Assembly (NCBI GenBank): GCA_946477995.1
Contig: CAMLAI010000008.1
Span: 1-36,651, forward strand
Direction: 5' to 3'
DNA length: 36,651 bases
From: an uncultured Gilliamella sp.
GTDB lineage: Bacteria; Pseudomonadota; Gammaproteobacteria; Enterobacterales; Orbaceae
Part shown: positions 1 to 9,077 of the stretch, piece by piece
How the letters are laid out: each line of letters starts with the position of its first letter
How positions within the stretch are numbered: position 1 is the stretch's first letter
Position numbers and translations under genes: made by a program
Notes under the pieces: model-generated
The model's database searches: none
What the model was told of the DNA's origin: nothing
The model's input: the letters and a program-made list of their open reading frames with translations, nothing else

Positions 1-413
1 CAGCATTTGCTTTAGTTATCCAAGCAATAATTGTAACGGTACTTTGTTTCTCAACGTTTGTATCACCAAGTATTGCGGCAGCTTATTGGATGTTAACCGC
101 ATTAACAACAATTTGTTACTTTATTCCTTACTTAGTGATGTTTATTGCTTACTATCGTTTACGTATTACTCAACCAGATGTACCACGTAGCTTTAAGATA
201 CCAGGTAAAGTATTACCAATTGTTTTACCCGGTTTAGGATTCTTATCTACGCTATTTGCGGTGATCTTAGTCTTTATTCCACCTGCACAAATTGATATGG
301 GTGGTTATGTTGAGTATATTGCGAAAATTGTTGGTGGTGCAGTGCTTGCAATTGTCCTAGCTGAATGGATATATTACCGAGCACAAAAACGTAATCGTTT
401 GCAACAACAATAA
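1..413 (+). CDS. APC-superfamily amino acid permease, 3' end only
   Basis: The gene runs in from outside the window. The frame is open from base 3 and ends at the TAA at 411-413, so only about the last 136 residues are seen. They contain about three hydrophobic segments. A short loop with LR..QPDVPRSFKIPG is typical of the cytoplasmic loop before the last helices in APC permeases of the glutamate/GABA antiporter and polyamine type. The tail is basic (RAQKRNRLQQQ). An internal ATG at base 90 is not the start, because the permease sequence continues upstream without a stop. The racemase gene begins 17 bases downstream, behind a GAGGAG ribosome site, so the two are probably cotranscribed. The substrate cannot be named from this fragment; the neighbour suggests an amino acid. 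Confidence 0.85.
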   Translation, partial: AFALVIQAIIVTVLCFSTFVSPSIAAAYWMLTALTTICYFIPYLVMFIAYYRLRITQPDVPRSFKIPGKVLPIVLPGLGFLSTLFAVILVFIPPAQIDMGGYVEYIAKIVGGAVLAIVLAEWIYYRAQKRNRLQQQ

Positions 414-430
414 TATAGAGGAGTAAGAGT

Positions 431-1537
431 ATGTACAAACCTATATTGGAAATTGATTTGCGCAAATTAAGGAATAATGCGCGAGTCGAAAAAGAGATAC
501 TTGCTAAGCACGGCATTGAAGTGATGGCGGTCAATAAAGTCTTTGACGGTTGCGTTGAAACCGCCAAAGCGGTGCTTGATGGTGGTATTGATGTAATTGC
601 TGAGTCAAGAACTTACAATCTAAAAAAACTTAAAGACGCGTTAAATTGCAAAACGTGTTTATTACGTAGTCCTTGTTTGAGTGAAATTAGTGATGTTGTT
701 AAATATGCTGACATTAGCTTAAACAGTGAAAAACAAGTTATCCAAGCACTTTCTGATGAAGCGGTTAAACAGCAGAAAATTCATCAGGTTTTATTAATGG
801 TGGATATGGGTGATTTACGTGAAGGTATTTGGTTTGAACATGTTGATGATATCATCGATACTGTCAAGCTTATCTTATCGTTACCGGGTGTTGAACTTTA
901 TGGTCTTGGAACAAACTTCAATTGCTATGGTACGGTTTTACCGACTGTAAAAAATGGAGTAGACTTTTTACAAATTGCGCGTAAAGTAGAGCAAGCTTGT
1001 AACATTAAGATCAAATATTTATCAGCGGGTAACTGTACGAGTTATCATTTACTTGATAAAGGTGTTTGGCCTGAAGGCTTAAATCACATCAGAATTGGTG
1101 GTTTACATGAGTTTGGTATTGAGTATGTGGATATGAAGTATTTAGATGAATTCCATCACTCAAATAAACCTGTCGATAAAGCATGCAGTAATTTGTATAA
1201 ATTGTATGCGCAAATTATTGAACTCAATAGTAAACCAACTGTTCCTGTTGGTGAGTTAGGTGTAGATGCGTTTTTAAATAGTAAAACTTTTGTTGATCAT
1301 GGTACGCGTAAACGCGCACTTCTCGCTTTTGGACGTCAAGATGTACCGTCTGAAAACTGTGTACCGATTAATGATAGTATTACTGTTTTAGGACAGACCA
1401 GTGATCATACTATTGTCGATATTGAAGATGTTACTGAAACATTGCGTGTTGGCGATACCATTGGTTTTGAACTTGATTACACAGCCTTACTTATGGCTTG
1501 CCAAACAAATGGTGTAGAAAAACGTTTTATTTATTAA
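431..1537 (+). CDS. Ornithine racemase-like PLP enzyme (alanine racemase N-terminal fold)
   Basis: 368 residues, a fold-type III PLP racemase. The AVNK stretch at about residues 33-36 supplies the expected PLP lysine (K36). Segments such as ADISLNSE, LMVDMGDLREGIW, GVELYGLGTN, LSAGN, PEGLNHIRIGG, FVDHGTRKRA and FGRQDV follow the clostridial ornithine racemase (Orr) pattern as I recall it, rather than biosynthetic Alr. The length is near the roughly 353 residues of Orr. The start has a good GAGGAG site. An amino-acid permease lies 17 bases upstream and another starts 55 bases downstream, so the enzyme probably interconverts L and D forms of an imported or exported amino acid. Ornithine is the best guess; alanine or another basic amino acid is possible. 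Confidence 0.8.
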   Translation: MYKPILEIDLRKLRNNARVEKEILAKHGIEVMAVNKVFDGCVETAKAVLDGGIDVIAESRTYNLKKLKDALNCKTCLLRSPCLSEISDVVKYADISLNSEKQVIQALSDEAVKQQKIHQVLLMVDMGDLREGIWFEHVDDIIDTVKLILSLPGVELYGLGTNFNCYGTVLPTVKNGVDFLQIARKVEQACNIKIKYLSAGNCTSYHLLDKGVWPEGLNHIRIGGLHEFGIEYVDMKYLDEFHHSNKPVDKACSNLYKLYAQIIELNSKPTVPVGELGVDAFLNSKTFVDHGTRKRALLAFGRQDVPSENCVPINDSITVLGQTSDHTIVDIEDVTETLRVGDTIGFELDYTALLMACQTNGVEKRFIY

Positions 1538-1545
1538 TTCGTGTT

Positions 1546-1568
1546 AGCTGCTGGTTACGCCAGCAGCT
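1546..1568. terminator. Intercistronic GC-rich hairpin
   Basis: AGCTGCTGG and CCAGCAGCT form a perfect 9-base-pair stem around the loop TTACG, in the 55-base gap between the racemase and the next permease. There is no proper T-run after it, so it may reduce read-through or protect the upstream mRNA rather than end transcription fully. Confidence 0.5.
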
Positions 1569-1592
1569 GTTATTAATTATTAGGCGGTTTAC

Positions 1593-2987
1593 ATGGCAAC
1601 ATCAGAATCACAAGAAAGTCCTTATCCCAGTAGCTTAAAGAAAAATCTAAAAAATCGTCACTTATTGATGATTTCGTTAGGGGGATCAATCGGTACGGGA
1701 TTATTTATTGGTATTGCAGCACCGCTTAGTACAGTAGGCCCATTAGGTACTATTATTGCTTATTTAATGGCTGGCAGTATTATGCTTGCAACTATGTTAT
1801 GCTTAGGTGAACTTTCTTGTGCTTTTCCCCACGCTGGTTCTTTTCAACATTATGCATTAATGTTTATTCCGAACCCAATTTGGAGTTATACCATTGGTTG
1901 GTTATATTGGTTAAGTTGGGTGCTGTCGATGGCAGCTGATTTGACTGCTGCTGCTATGATAGCCCATCAAGTTTTTCCTGCAATTCCTATTTATCTTTTT
2001 AGTCTTTTAATCCTTACAGTTATTACTTGTGTGCATTTAACTTCTGTTCGTGCATTTGGTGAAAGTGAATATTGGTTTTCAACCATTAAAGTCTTGGCGA
2101 TTATTGCGTTTATTTGTATTGGCATTTATTTGTTATGTCAAGAATATAACCAAACCCACGTGTTACCAACACTTAAGACAGAACATGGCTGGTTTCCAAA
2201 TGGTTTTTTATCGATTTTTGTCTGTATGACCATTGTAACTTATTCGTTTCAAGGTGTTGAGTTAATTGGTAATGCTGCTGGTGAAGCGCAATCACCACAA
2301 GCAGTATTACCCAAAATTATTACTGGCGTTGCTTTTCGAATCATTTTGTTTTACGTGTTAGCGATTGCGGTATTAGCACTGGTTTATCCTTATGGCACAG
2401 AACATACCGAGATCAGCCCTTTTATATGGGTATTTAATAAGGCAGGTATTAGCTTTGCTTCTTATGGGATGCTGTTTGTTATTTTTTGTGCTGCCATTTC
2501 AGCTGCTAATTCAGCAATTTATGCTAGCTCAAGAATGTTATGGTCTATGGCTCAAGATAACTTAGCCCCTAAATATTTTTCAGATGTCAATAAACGAGGT
2601 GTACCAACAAAAGGGATTTTATTTATTGCACTGATTGCATTAGTATCCTTATTTTCTAAATATATTGCGGCTGAAAAACTTTATATCTATTTAGTTGCAG
2701 GTACCGGACAGGTCGGTTGTTTTGCTTGGATTGTTATAGCTTGGTGCCAGTACCGTTTTCGTAAAGGCGTCAATACTGGTCAGTACCCTAAAGAGATGAT
2801 TAAATTCAGATCGCCTTTATTTCCTTGGTTAGCCATTATATCAATTATTGCAAATACAGTGATTATTATGGGGGTTTGGTTTGATGAGTCAGGTTACTTC
2901 ATTCTATTATCTGAACTAGTGTTAATTGCTATTATTCTTATTTCTTACTTTTTCTATAAAAAACGTAATCCCGACAAAAGCCATTAA
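1593..2987 (+). CDS. Amino acid permease, AAT family (APC superfamily)
   Basis: 464 residues with about twelve hydrophobic segments. The N-terminus has the family signature: LKNRHLLMISLGGSIGTGLF, then the LGELSCAFPHAGSF region of helix 3. This matches the amino acid transporter (AAT) group that includes GabP, LysP, PheP and ProY, which are inner-membrane proton symporters. A charged loop near residues 185-195 (QEYNQTHVLPTLKTEHGW) and the SFQGVELIGNAAGEA segment also fit. Usual family length is about 450-490. It lies 55 bases after the racemase on the same strand, behind a hairpin, and is probably in the same transcription unit. The substrate is not decided by sequence alone; a basic or neutral amino acid handled by the racemase is a reasonable inference. 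Confidence 0.85.
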   Translation: MATSESQESPYPSSLKKNLKNRHLLMISLGGSIGTGLFIGIAAPLSTVGPLGTIIAYLMAGSIMLATMLCLGELSCAFPHAGSFQHYALMFIPNPIWSYTIGWLYWLSWVLSMAADLTAAAMIAHQVFPAIPIYLFSLLILTVITCVHLTSVRAFGESEYWFSTIKVLAIIAFICIGIYLLCQEYNQTHVLPTLKTEHGWFPNGFLSIFVCMTIVTYSFQGVELIGNAAGEAQSPQAVLPKIITGVAFRIILFYVLAIAVLALVYPYGTEHTEISPFIWVFNKAGISFASYGMLFVIFCAAISAANSAIYASSRMLWSMAQDNLAPKYFSDVNKRGVPTKGILFIALIALVSLFSKYIAAEKLYIYLVAGTGQVGCFAWIVIAWCQYRFRKGVNTGQYPKEMIKFRSPLFPWLAIISIIANTVIIMGVWFDESGYFILLSELVLIAIILISYFFYKKRNPDKSH

Positions 2988-3000
2988 TCGGCACTTTGTA

Positions 3001-3036
3001 TGTAATCGAGTCAATAAACATATTGTCTTGATTACA
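3001..3036. terminator. Inverted repeat after the permease gene
   Basis: Two 16-base arms (3001-3016 and 3021-3036) match at 14 of 16 positions around the loop AACA. It lies 13 bases after the permease stop and before the convergent marC-family gene. No T-run follows, so it is either an imperfect terminator serving both strands or an mRNA 3'-end stabilizer. Confidence 0.45.
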
Positions 3037-3121
3037 TAGGACTGATTATTAGTAACAAACTGTATTATTGTTGAAATCAAATATAATCACGTTTTGTTAA
3101 TTATATCTCAATTTGTCTGTA

Positions 3122-3724
3122 CTATTTTAGAAAAGCAGCTACACCAGTAAAAACAACTTGTGCCGCAATAGCGGATATAAGTAATCCAGTCAATTTTGAT
3201 AAAATTGATATACCGGTATTTTTTAGCACTTTAGCGATTGTTTTAGCGCATAGCAACATAGCATAGATACCTGAAGATGCAATGAATAATGAAATTGCAC
3301 CAATCAAATTTTGTACAACACCCAACGAACTCGAACCTAACACAATGATGGTACCAATGGATGCCGGCCCCATACATAAAGGAATTGCTAAGGGCACAAC
3401 ACTAATATCTTCATCGCTACTTATTTTATTCTTTTCTGGTGAGTCATTCATCAACGAAACCGCTGTAATAAAGAGTAAAGCGCCCGAGCCAATTCTAAAT
3501 GCATCAAGAGTAAAACCAAAAACACTAAACATAGTATTACCAAAAAAGAATAACACAATACCAATAATAAAAACGGCACACGATGTTTTAAGTGCAGTCT
3601 TTCGGCGTTGTTGTTCATCATATTGTTTAGTACCACTTAAGAATGCACTTAGCACTGCTGGTGGTGTCATTAACGCGAATAACTTGGTTGTGGTGGCGAG
3701 AATTTCAACAAGATAGTTATCCAT
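3122..3724 (-). CDS. MarC family integral membrane protein (YhgN/YchE type)
   Basis: 200 residues with six predicted membrane segments, the standard size for the MarC/YhgN/YchE family (about 197-221). Recognisable parts are LFALMTPPAVLSAFLS at the N-terminus, the FRIGSGALLF segment, and the VPLAIPLCMGPASIGTIIVLG region (split here only for length), a family hallmark. The function of the family is not established; the old link to multiple antibiotic resistance has not held up. The start at 3724 has an AAGGG ribosome site. It lies downstream of rplS on the same strand but behind that operon's terminator, so it probably has its own promoter within about 3725-3795. Confidence 0.85.
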   Translation of the reverse strand: MDNYLVEILATTTKLFALMTPPAVLSAFLSGTKQYDEQQRRKTALKTSCAVFIIGIVLFFFGNTMFSVFGFTLDAFRIGSGALLFITAVSLMNDSPEKNKISSDEDISVVPLAIPLCMGPASIGTIIVLGSSSLGVVQNLIGAISLFIASSGIYAMLLCAKTIAKVLKNTGISILSKLTGLLISAIAAQVVFTGVAAFLK

Positions 3725-3796
3725 AGTATTACCCTTTATAGCTTTAGATATTGCTTGAAATCTGTCAACAATTGTTGGCGGGAATCAACTATACAC

Positions 3797-3823
3797 ATAA
3801 AAACGGTCACCATAAAGGTGACC
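3797..3823 (-). terminator. Rho-independent terminator of the rpsP-rplS operon
   Basis: Read on the minus strand, GGTCACC and GGTGACC form a 7-base-pair stem around a 5-base loop. GTTTTTAT follows immediately. It sits about 50 bases after the rplS stop. Confidence 0.8.
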
Positions 3824-3875
3824 ATATTTAATTGGATATAATTTTAATAGTTTATTAAATATTAACCAATTTGAA

Positions 3876-4244
<369 letters not shown>

Positions 4245-4257
4245 TTATACTGAAATT

Positions 4258-5010
4258 TTAGTCGCTATGTTTATCACGATATTCCCGTTGGAATTCAGTG
4301 AGTAAACGTTGCTCTTCATCAGTCAGAGCTAGATTTTCAAGAAGATCTTCTCTTCTCAACCAAGTTCGTCCTAGTGATTGTTTCAATCGCCAGCGACGAA
4401 TCGCTTCATGGTGACCAGACATTAACACATCGGGCACCGCCATTCCATCTAACACCTCTGGTCTGGTATAGTGTGGACAATCAAGTAAACCGTTAGCAAA
4501 AGAGTCTTCTTCTGCTGATGATTCATGATTCAACACGCCAGGAATAAATCTTGCTAGAGCATCAATCATGGTCATTGCCGGTAATTCACCGCCACTTAAC
4601 ACGTAATCCCCAATTGACCATTCTTCATCAATTTCGGTTTGGATAACGCGTTCATCTATACCTTCATATCGACCACAAATCAAAATCAATTTTTGATATT
4701 GTGACAACTCGCAAACACCTTGTTGGTTTAATTTGCGCCCTTGCGGGGAAAGATAGATTACTTTTGTATCGTTACCTGCTACTGCTTTCGCTGCATGAAT
4801 GGCATCTCTAAGTGGTTGTACCATCATTAACATGCCGGGACCACCACCATAAGGTCTGTCATCGACAGTCTTATGCTTATCATGCGCAAAATCGCGCGGG
4901 TTCCAATATTCTACTGTTAACAGTCCGTTTTTAACTGCTCGACCAGTAACGCCATAACTAGTAATAGCTTGAAACATTTCGGGAAAAAGGCTTATTACGC
5001 CAATCCACAT
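4258..5010 (-). CDS. trmD: tRNA (guanine-37-N1)-methyltransferase
   Basis: 250 residues, close to the roughly 255 of E. coli TrmD. The enzyme methylates N1 of G37 next to the anticodon, using S-adenosylmethionine, and so prevents +1 frameshifting. The SPOUT trefoil-knot segments are visible: [26 protein letters not shown] and [15 protein letters not shown], the last holding the catalytic aspartate. The N-terminus [13 protein letters not shown] is typical. It sits 16 bases downstream of rimM and 31 bases upstream of rplS. Confidence 0.98.
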   Translation of the reverse strand: MWIGVISLFPEMFQAITSYGVTGRAVKNGLLTVEYWNPRDFAHDKHKTVDDRPYGGGPGMLMMVQPLRDAIHAAKAVAGNDTKVIYLSPQGRKLNQQGVCELSQYQKLILICGRYEGIDERVIQTEIDEEWSIGDYVLSGGELPAMTMIDALARFIPGVLNHESSAEEDSFANGLLDCPHYTRPEVLDGMAVPDVLMSGHHEAIRRWRLKQSLGRTWLRREDLLENLALTDEEQRLLTEFQREYRDKHSD

Positions 5011-5026
5011 AATCTTACCTTACCAA

Positions 5027-5557
5027 TTAAAAAGCAGGATCCCAATCGACCACAATCATTTTTGTTGTTAAATCAACTTGTTTAATAAATTGTTCTTCAA
5101 CAAAAGGAATTAAACGTTCTGTTGCTCCAAATGCATCTTTTAGATTTGCTTTAACAACCAACACATCATTAGAACCGGTTTCCATTAAATCAGTAACCTG
5201 ACCTAAGTCATAACCATTAATTGTTTTTACTCGGCAACCAATCAGATCTTTCCAATAAAAATCACCATTATTAAGTTCTGGTAATTTTTCTGCATCGACA
5301 AATACTTCGGCATTAGTTAATGCATTGGCTTGATCACGATCGTCAACACCTTTGAGTTTCACAATCATGTCTTGATTATGGGGTTTAAAGCTTTCTACGA
5401 TTACTTCTTGCCATTGCCCAGCACGCTGAATATACCAAGGTGTGTAATCAAAAATACTATCTGGAAATTCTGTAAACGAAAAAATCCTGAGCCATCCACG
5501 AATGCCGTAGCTTGAACCAAGTTTACCCACAACAATTAGATTCTCAGTATTCATCAT
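5027..5557 (-). CDS. rimM: Ribosome maturation factor RimM
   Basis: 176 residues, within the usual 170-185. RimM binds ribosomal protein S19 and helps mature the 30S head. The N-terminal RimM beta-barrel ([20 protein letters not shown]) and the C-terminal PRC-barrel ([20 protein letters not shown] to WDPAF) are both present. It is the second gene of the operon, 24 bases after rpsP. Translation starts at an MMN pair; the second ATG is an equally possible start. Confidence 0.97.
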   Translation of the reverse strand: MMNTENLIVVGKLGSSYGIRGWLRIFSFTEFPDSIFDYTPWYIQRAGQWQEVIVESFKPHNQDMIVKLKGVDDRDQANALTNAEVFVDAEKLPELNNGDFYWKDLIGCRVKTINGYDLGQVTDLMETGSNDVLVVKANLKDAFGATERLIPFVEEQFIKQVDLTTKMIVVDWDPAF

Positions 5558-5581
5558 TACAATTACTATTAGTTACTAATA

Positions 5582-5830
5582 TTAAGCAGCTTTTTGTGCT
5601 TGTTTGATCAATGTATTAACACGATCAGAAACGGTTGCACCTAAACCTACCCAATGATTTACGCGATCAAGATCTAAACGTAATTCTTCTGCTTTACCTT
5701 GTGCAATTGGATTAAAAAAGCCAACGCGCTCAATAAAACGACCATCACGTGGGTTACGGCTATCAGTGACAACTACTTGATAAAAAGGGCGCTTTTTAGA
5801 GCCACCACGAGCTAAACGAATAGTTACCAT
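5582..5830 (-). CDS. rpsP: 30S ribosomal protein S16
   Basis: 82 residues, the same length as the E. coli protein. [20 protein letters not shown] and [13 protein letters not shown] are characteristic S16 sequence. It is the first gene of the conserved rpsP-rimM-trmD-rplS operon. A GAGG ribosome site precedes the ATG, and a strong promoter lies 66 to 93 bases upstream. S16 is needed for 30S assembly. Confidence 0.98.
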   Translation of the reverse strand: MVTIRLARGGSKKRPFYQVVVTDSRNPRDGRFIERVGFFNPIAQGKAEELRLDLDRVNHWVGLGATVSDRVNTLIKQAQKAA

Positions 5831-5895
5831 AACATCCTCTTAAATTAAAAAATAATCTTTCTTTTGCCCAACATGGACAAAATCAAAGCCCCGAA

Positions 5896-5923
5896 ATTAT
5901 ACTCTTTCTGGCAAAAAGTGCAA
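5896..5923 (-). promoter_or_regulatory. Sigma-70 promoter of the rpsP operon
   Basis: On the minus strand, TTGCAC (5918-5923) and TATAAT (5896-5901) are 16 bases apart. The predicted mRNA start is near 5889, giving a leader of about 60 bases before rpsP. Confidence 0.75.
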
Positions 5924-6199
5924 TGGCTGTTTATGGCTGATAAAAGGTAATACATTTATTAATCAATATCTATAAATAATCAATCTCACCAATAATAATT
6001 ACTGGGATTGATTCGGTTCAAAAAACAATCATTAACAGTCGTTTTAATCTATATCTTTACCCATTAATGCCGCACTTAGCCCTTTTCCATGCATATCAAG
6101 CGCTAAAGAGCAAGTTATGCCACGGGTGATTGCACAATTTTTTTATACCTCCAAATAGCTGATAACTGTTTGACTAGCTGTCATTCAATTAGCGTTGAG

Positions 6200-6767
6200 T
6201 CAATTGCAATAATCTCTTTGACAGCTTTACGAGCACATCACCCATGACGGTAACATGATCTTTGGCTATTTGTTTAAACGTTACTTGCGAAAAATCGGCA
6301 ACTCGTTCTGTAATGACAATATTAGCAGAAATACCGACTTTAAAAGATATTCATGCAGATTTATTGTTTTCAGGTGAGTTTTATTTGATTTGCCACAAAG
6401 ATAATGTTCTTGAGCAGAAACAATCGGTTGAATTAAAGGGGTTAGAAAGGCATAAATTTATTGCTTTTTTAAAAGGTATAATTATTTGTATTTATACTAA
6501 AACAATTGACGCAGCTATAACATTCAATATGCTATAGAAGTTAGGCTGTAGACATTTATGATGGGATTAGTTTCAGTTAATCATGGGATTAGTATTACAA
6601 CTAGGTTAACCTTATTTCAATTTGAACATGACAATATTGCGGTAATCTTACTTGAAGGCATCTTGCTCAAAAGAGCAGTTTATCTGATTAAGCAAAGAGA
6701 TCGACAATTACTAAAATCAGCTTAAAAATTTTATCAATTTATTAGGAATAATAACATGATAAATTAA
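6200..6767 (+). pseudogene. Decayed LysR-type transcriptional regulator (effector-binding domain remnant)
   Basis: Translation gives pieces of a LysR substrate-binding domain in order, broken by stops and frame changes. A first piece, from the TTG at 6262, has LLFSGEFYLICHKDNVLEQK and VELKGLERHKFIAFLKG, which fits the usual 'phe-tyr-leu-val-cys ... hpl' strand of LysR proteins. A second piece, in another frame from about 6563, has NHGISITTRLTLFQFEHDNI and AVYLIKQRDRQLLKSA, the usual LysR C-terminal pattern. It continues through a TAA at 6723-6725 as KFYQFIRNNN to about 6767. No N-terminal helix-turn-helix is readable upstream; the rest of 5931-6200 holds no gene I can support. The 91-residue open frame at 6262-6537 is part of this remnant, not a separate gene. 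Confidence 0.65.
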
Positions 6768-6804
6768 TATATTAATTTATTTGTATATTGTACTTAATAT
6801 TGTC

Positions 6805-7179
6805 TTAATTTTTTGTTTTTTTCTTAAAGAAAGCTCGTTTTAACACGTCAAAAAAACCTAGTGAACGTACCATTTTTTGTCCATCAATATAAACACGAAT
6901 AGCTCTAAGTACTTGTTTAGGTTGTTTAGAAGCAAAGGTAAAAGTACCATCTTTTTTGGTTTGAATTGAATAACGTGGAATCCATTTACCACCAAATAGT
7001 ACCGATGCAATAACAAAATCGACTTCATTCCAAGGAATTTGAATATATTTGCGCGGATCATGCTGATGATAAAACTCAAAAGCTTTGTCTCCGATTATAA
7101 TATTGCCATATTCCGTTAAACCAGTAAATGCTGTTGCTTTTACCGTTAAATCAATCTTCGTGTTTAATGATTGAACCAT
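6805..7179 (-). CDS. DUF956 family protein (ManO-like, mannose PTS associated)
   Basis: 124 residues, matching the small DUF956 family that sits at the end of mannose-family PTS operons, mostly in lactic acid bacteria and relatives, where it is called ManO. Visible features are the VKATAFTGLTEYGNIIIGDK start, the IPWNEVDFVIASVLFGGKW core, a FTFASKQPKQVLRAIRVYID helix and a very basic tail (FFKKKTKN). The IPW..V....V..GG..I.RY pattern looks like a PH-like (GRAM-type) fold. There is no membrane segment. It lies 148 bases after manZ, behind a strong hairpin. A role in controlling the PTS operon has been proposed for relatives; this is not shown here. Confidence 0.8.
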   Translation of the reverse strand: MVQSLNTKIDLTVKATAFTGLTEYGNIIIGDKAFEFYHQHDPRKYIQIPWNEVDFVIASVLFGGKWIPRYSIQTKKDGTFTFASKQPKQVLRAIRVYIDGQKMVRSLGFFDVLKRAFFKKKTKN

Positions 7180-7216
7180 CTATTGTGTCCCTAAACCAGA
7201 CTTGAATTAGTGATGA

Positions 7217-7252
7217 TATCCTTTTCATCATCGTTATGTGATGAAAAGGATA
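7217..7252. other. Perfect 14-base-pair hairpin between manZ and the DUF956 gene
   Basis: TATCCTTTTCATCA (7217-7230) and TGATGAAAAGGATA (7239-7252) are perfect complements around the loop TCGTTATG. No T-run follows on the minus strand, so it may stabilize the manXYZ mRNA 3' end or partly attenuate expression of the DUF956 gene. Confidence 0.65.
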
Positions 7253-7327
7253 GTTTGATTATTAAGAATTTGTTGCTTTAAACTAAAACGGTATATTTTA
7301 AAAATACGTTGGTTAAAACATTATCTT

Positions 7328-8239
7328 TTATAAAAGACCAATAACGTGGCCAATAATACCTACAACAAATAATCCAAGGATAATGATAATAGGTGAGACT
7401 TTTTTACGTAGTAACCACATACATAAAAATGTTAAAAGTAATGGTACAAGTCCTGGTATTAATTGATCCAAGTTATTTTGCAAGGTAGTCACTTTTTCTT
7501 GTGTCAAAGATAATCCAGCTTGCATTTGTTGTAATGCTTTTTGAATGCCTTCCGCACCAGCGGGTAATGCATTCCAATCAATAAATGCACCATTATCTAA
7601 TTTTACGGTTGAAACGACTGGTTGGAATTTTATCGATACCCACCTTTGTACCAAAGCCGCCAGTACAAACATCCCTAAAATAGACGCACCTTTCGTAATT
7701 TTTTGGAGTAAACCACCAGATAAATTATCGGTAATTTTTGAGCCAGTACGATAACCAAACTCTTGGGTATACCACATGAAGCTCCAACGAATAATGTTCC
7801 AAAGTAAGAAGAATAGAATTGGCCCCATAATGTTACCGCTAAGTGCAAGCGATGCTCCAAGTGCACCAAGCATTGGTCTTACTGTAAACCAGAATACTGG
7901 ATCACCCACGCCAGCTAACGGTCCCATCATCCCAACTTTCACCCCTTGGATCGCAACATCATCAACCGCAGCGCCGTTGGCACGCTCTTCTTCTAGCGCA
8001 AGCGTTACCCCTAGCACAGGTGATGCTAAATAGGGATGAGTGTTAAAAAACTCTAAGTGACGTTTTAATGCAGCAGAACGATCTTCTTTGCTGGTATATA
8101 ATTTTTTGATAGCTGGGATCATTGAGTAAACCCAACCACCATTTTGCATACGTTCATAATTCCAAGAACCTTGGAGGAAAGTCGAACGCCAAGCAACCGC
8201 TAAACGATCTTTTTTGCTTAATTGAATTCTATCAGTCAT
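7328..8239 (-). CDS. manZ: PTS mannose-family transporter subunit IID
   Basis: 303 residues. It is the IID membrane subunit, working with IIC to move mannose-type hexoses through the inner membrane while phosphorylating them. Typical IID features are RSTFLQGSWNYERMQNGGW near the start, FFNTHPYLASPVLGVTLALE, GVKVGMMGPLAGVGDPVFWF, and the hydrophobic C-terminal helices. It is somewhat longer than E. coli ManZ (about 283) because of an insert rich in Q, L and K around residues 205-265 (KALQQMQAGLSLTQEKVTTL), as in Firmicutes-type IID subunits. It begins 17 bases after manY. Confidence 0.92.
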   Translation of the reverse strand: MTDRIQLSKKDRLAVAWRSTFLQGSWNYERMQNGGWVYSMIPAIKKLYTSKEDRSAALKRHLEFFNTHPYLASPVLGVTLALEEERANGAAVDDVAIQGVKVGMMGPLAGVGDPVFWFTVRPMLGALGASLALSGNIMGPILFFLLWNIIRWSFMWYTQEFGYRTGSKITDNLSGGLLQKITKGASILGMFVLAALVQRWVSIKFQPVVSTVKLDNGAFIDWNALPAGAEGIQKALQQMQAGLSLTQEKVTTLQNNLDQLIPGLVPLLLTFLCMWLLRKKVSPIIIILGLFVVGIIGHVIGLL

Positions 8240-8256
8240 TTTTTTTCTCCAAGTTC

Positions 8257-9057
8257 TTAGTAATCATTTAAAATGTCGTCAAGTGGATCGCCTTTATCGC
8301 CGCCATTTGAAGAGTTTCCACGTTCAGAAAGGCTAAGATAGATTAACGCCAAGGCAATGCCGAGCGCACCTAGCGCAATTAAGGTTAATTGTGATATCGC
8401 TGCAACCACAAAGCCAATAATGAAAAATGGCCATACTTCGCGGTTTGCCATCATATTAATGACCATGGCGTAACCAACCGCAACAACCATTCCTCCACCA
8501 ATTGCCATACCTGTTGTTAACCATTCAGGCATCGCTTCTAATGCGCCTTTTACCGTTTCAGCAGGGATAAATAAAAGAGCTGCTGCTGGGATTGCGATTC
8601 TTAGACCTTGCAAACAGATCCCCAAAATTTGCAATAATTCTATTTTACGAATATTTGCTTCTTCTGCTGCAGCATCCATCATATGGACTAATGGAACAGC
8701 AATAGTTCGCACAATCATAGTTAAGAATAATCCAGCTACAGCAAGTGGAATGGCAACTGCAATTGCGGTTGAAACACCAGCGACACCTTGCCCACCTAAA
8801 ACTAAAATGATAGATGAAGCCACTGCGGCTAATGCTGCATCAGGTGCGACTGCTGCCCCAATGTTTGCCCAACCTAATGCAATCATTTGTAATGATCCAC
8901 CTAATACAATACCCGCTTCTAAATTTCCGGTCACAAGTCCAATCAACGAACAAGCAACCAAAGGTTGATGAAATTGAAACTGATCTAAAATCCCTTCCAT
9001 ACCAGCTAGGAAGGCAATAACTATCACCAAAATGATAGCAATAATTGATAATGTCAT
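8257..9057 (-). CDS. manY: PTS mannose-family transporter subunit IIC
   Basis: 266 residues, the usual IIC length. It is a polytopic inner-membrane protein that forms the substrate channel with IID. LAGMEGILDQFQFHQPLVAC and GLVTGNLEAGIVLGGSLQMI are standard IIC sequence, followed by GWANIGAAVAPDAALAAVAS. The C-terminus is hydrophilic and acidic (NGGDKGDPLDDILNDY). The gene lies between manX (20 bases upstream) and manZ (17 bases downstream) in one operon. Confidence 0.94.
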   Translation of the reverse strand: MTLSIIAIILVIVIAFLAGMEGILDQFQFHQPLVACSLIGLVTGNLEAGIVLGGSLQMIALGWANIGAAVAPDAALAAVASSIILVLGGQGVAGVSTAIAVAIPLAVAGLFLTMIVRTIAVPLVHMMDAAAEEANIRKIELLQILGICLQGLRIAIPAAALLFIPAETVKGALEAMPEWLTTGMAIGGGMVVAVGYAMVINMMANREVWPFFIIGFVVAAISQLTLIALGALGIALALIYLSLSERGNSSNGGDKGDPLDDILNDY

Positions 9058-9077
9058 AATATAACCCCTTAAATAAA

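Noticed and set aside
6262..6537. 91-codon frame with a TTG start
   Set aside because: Its sequence is an internal piece of a LysR effector domain that continues in another frame, so it is treated as part of a pseudogene.
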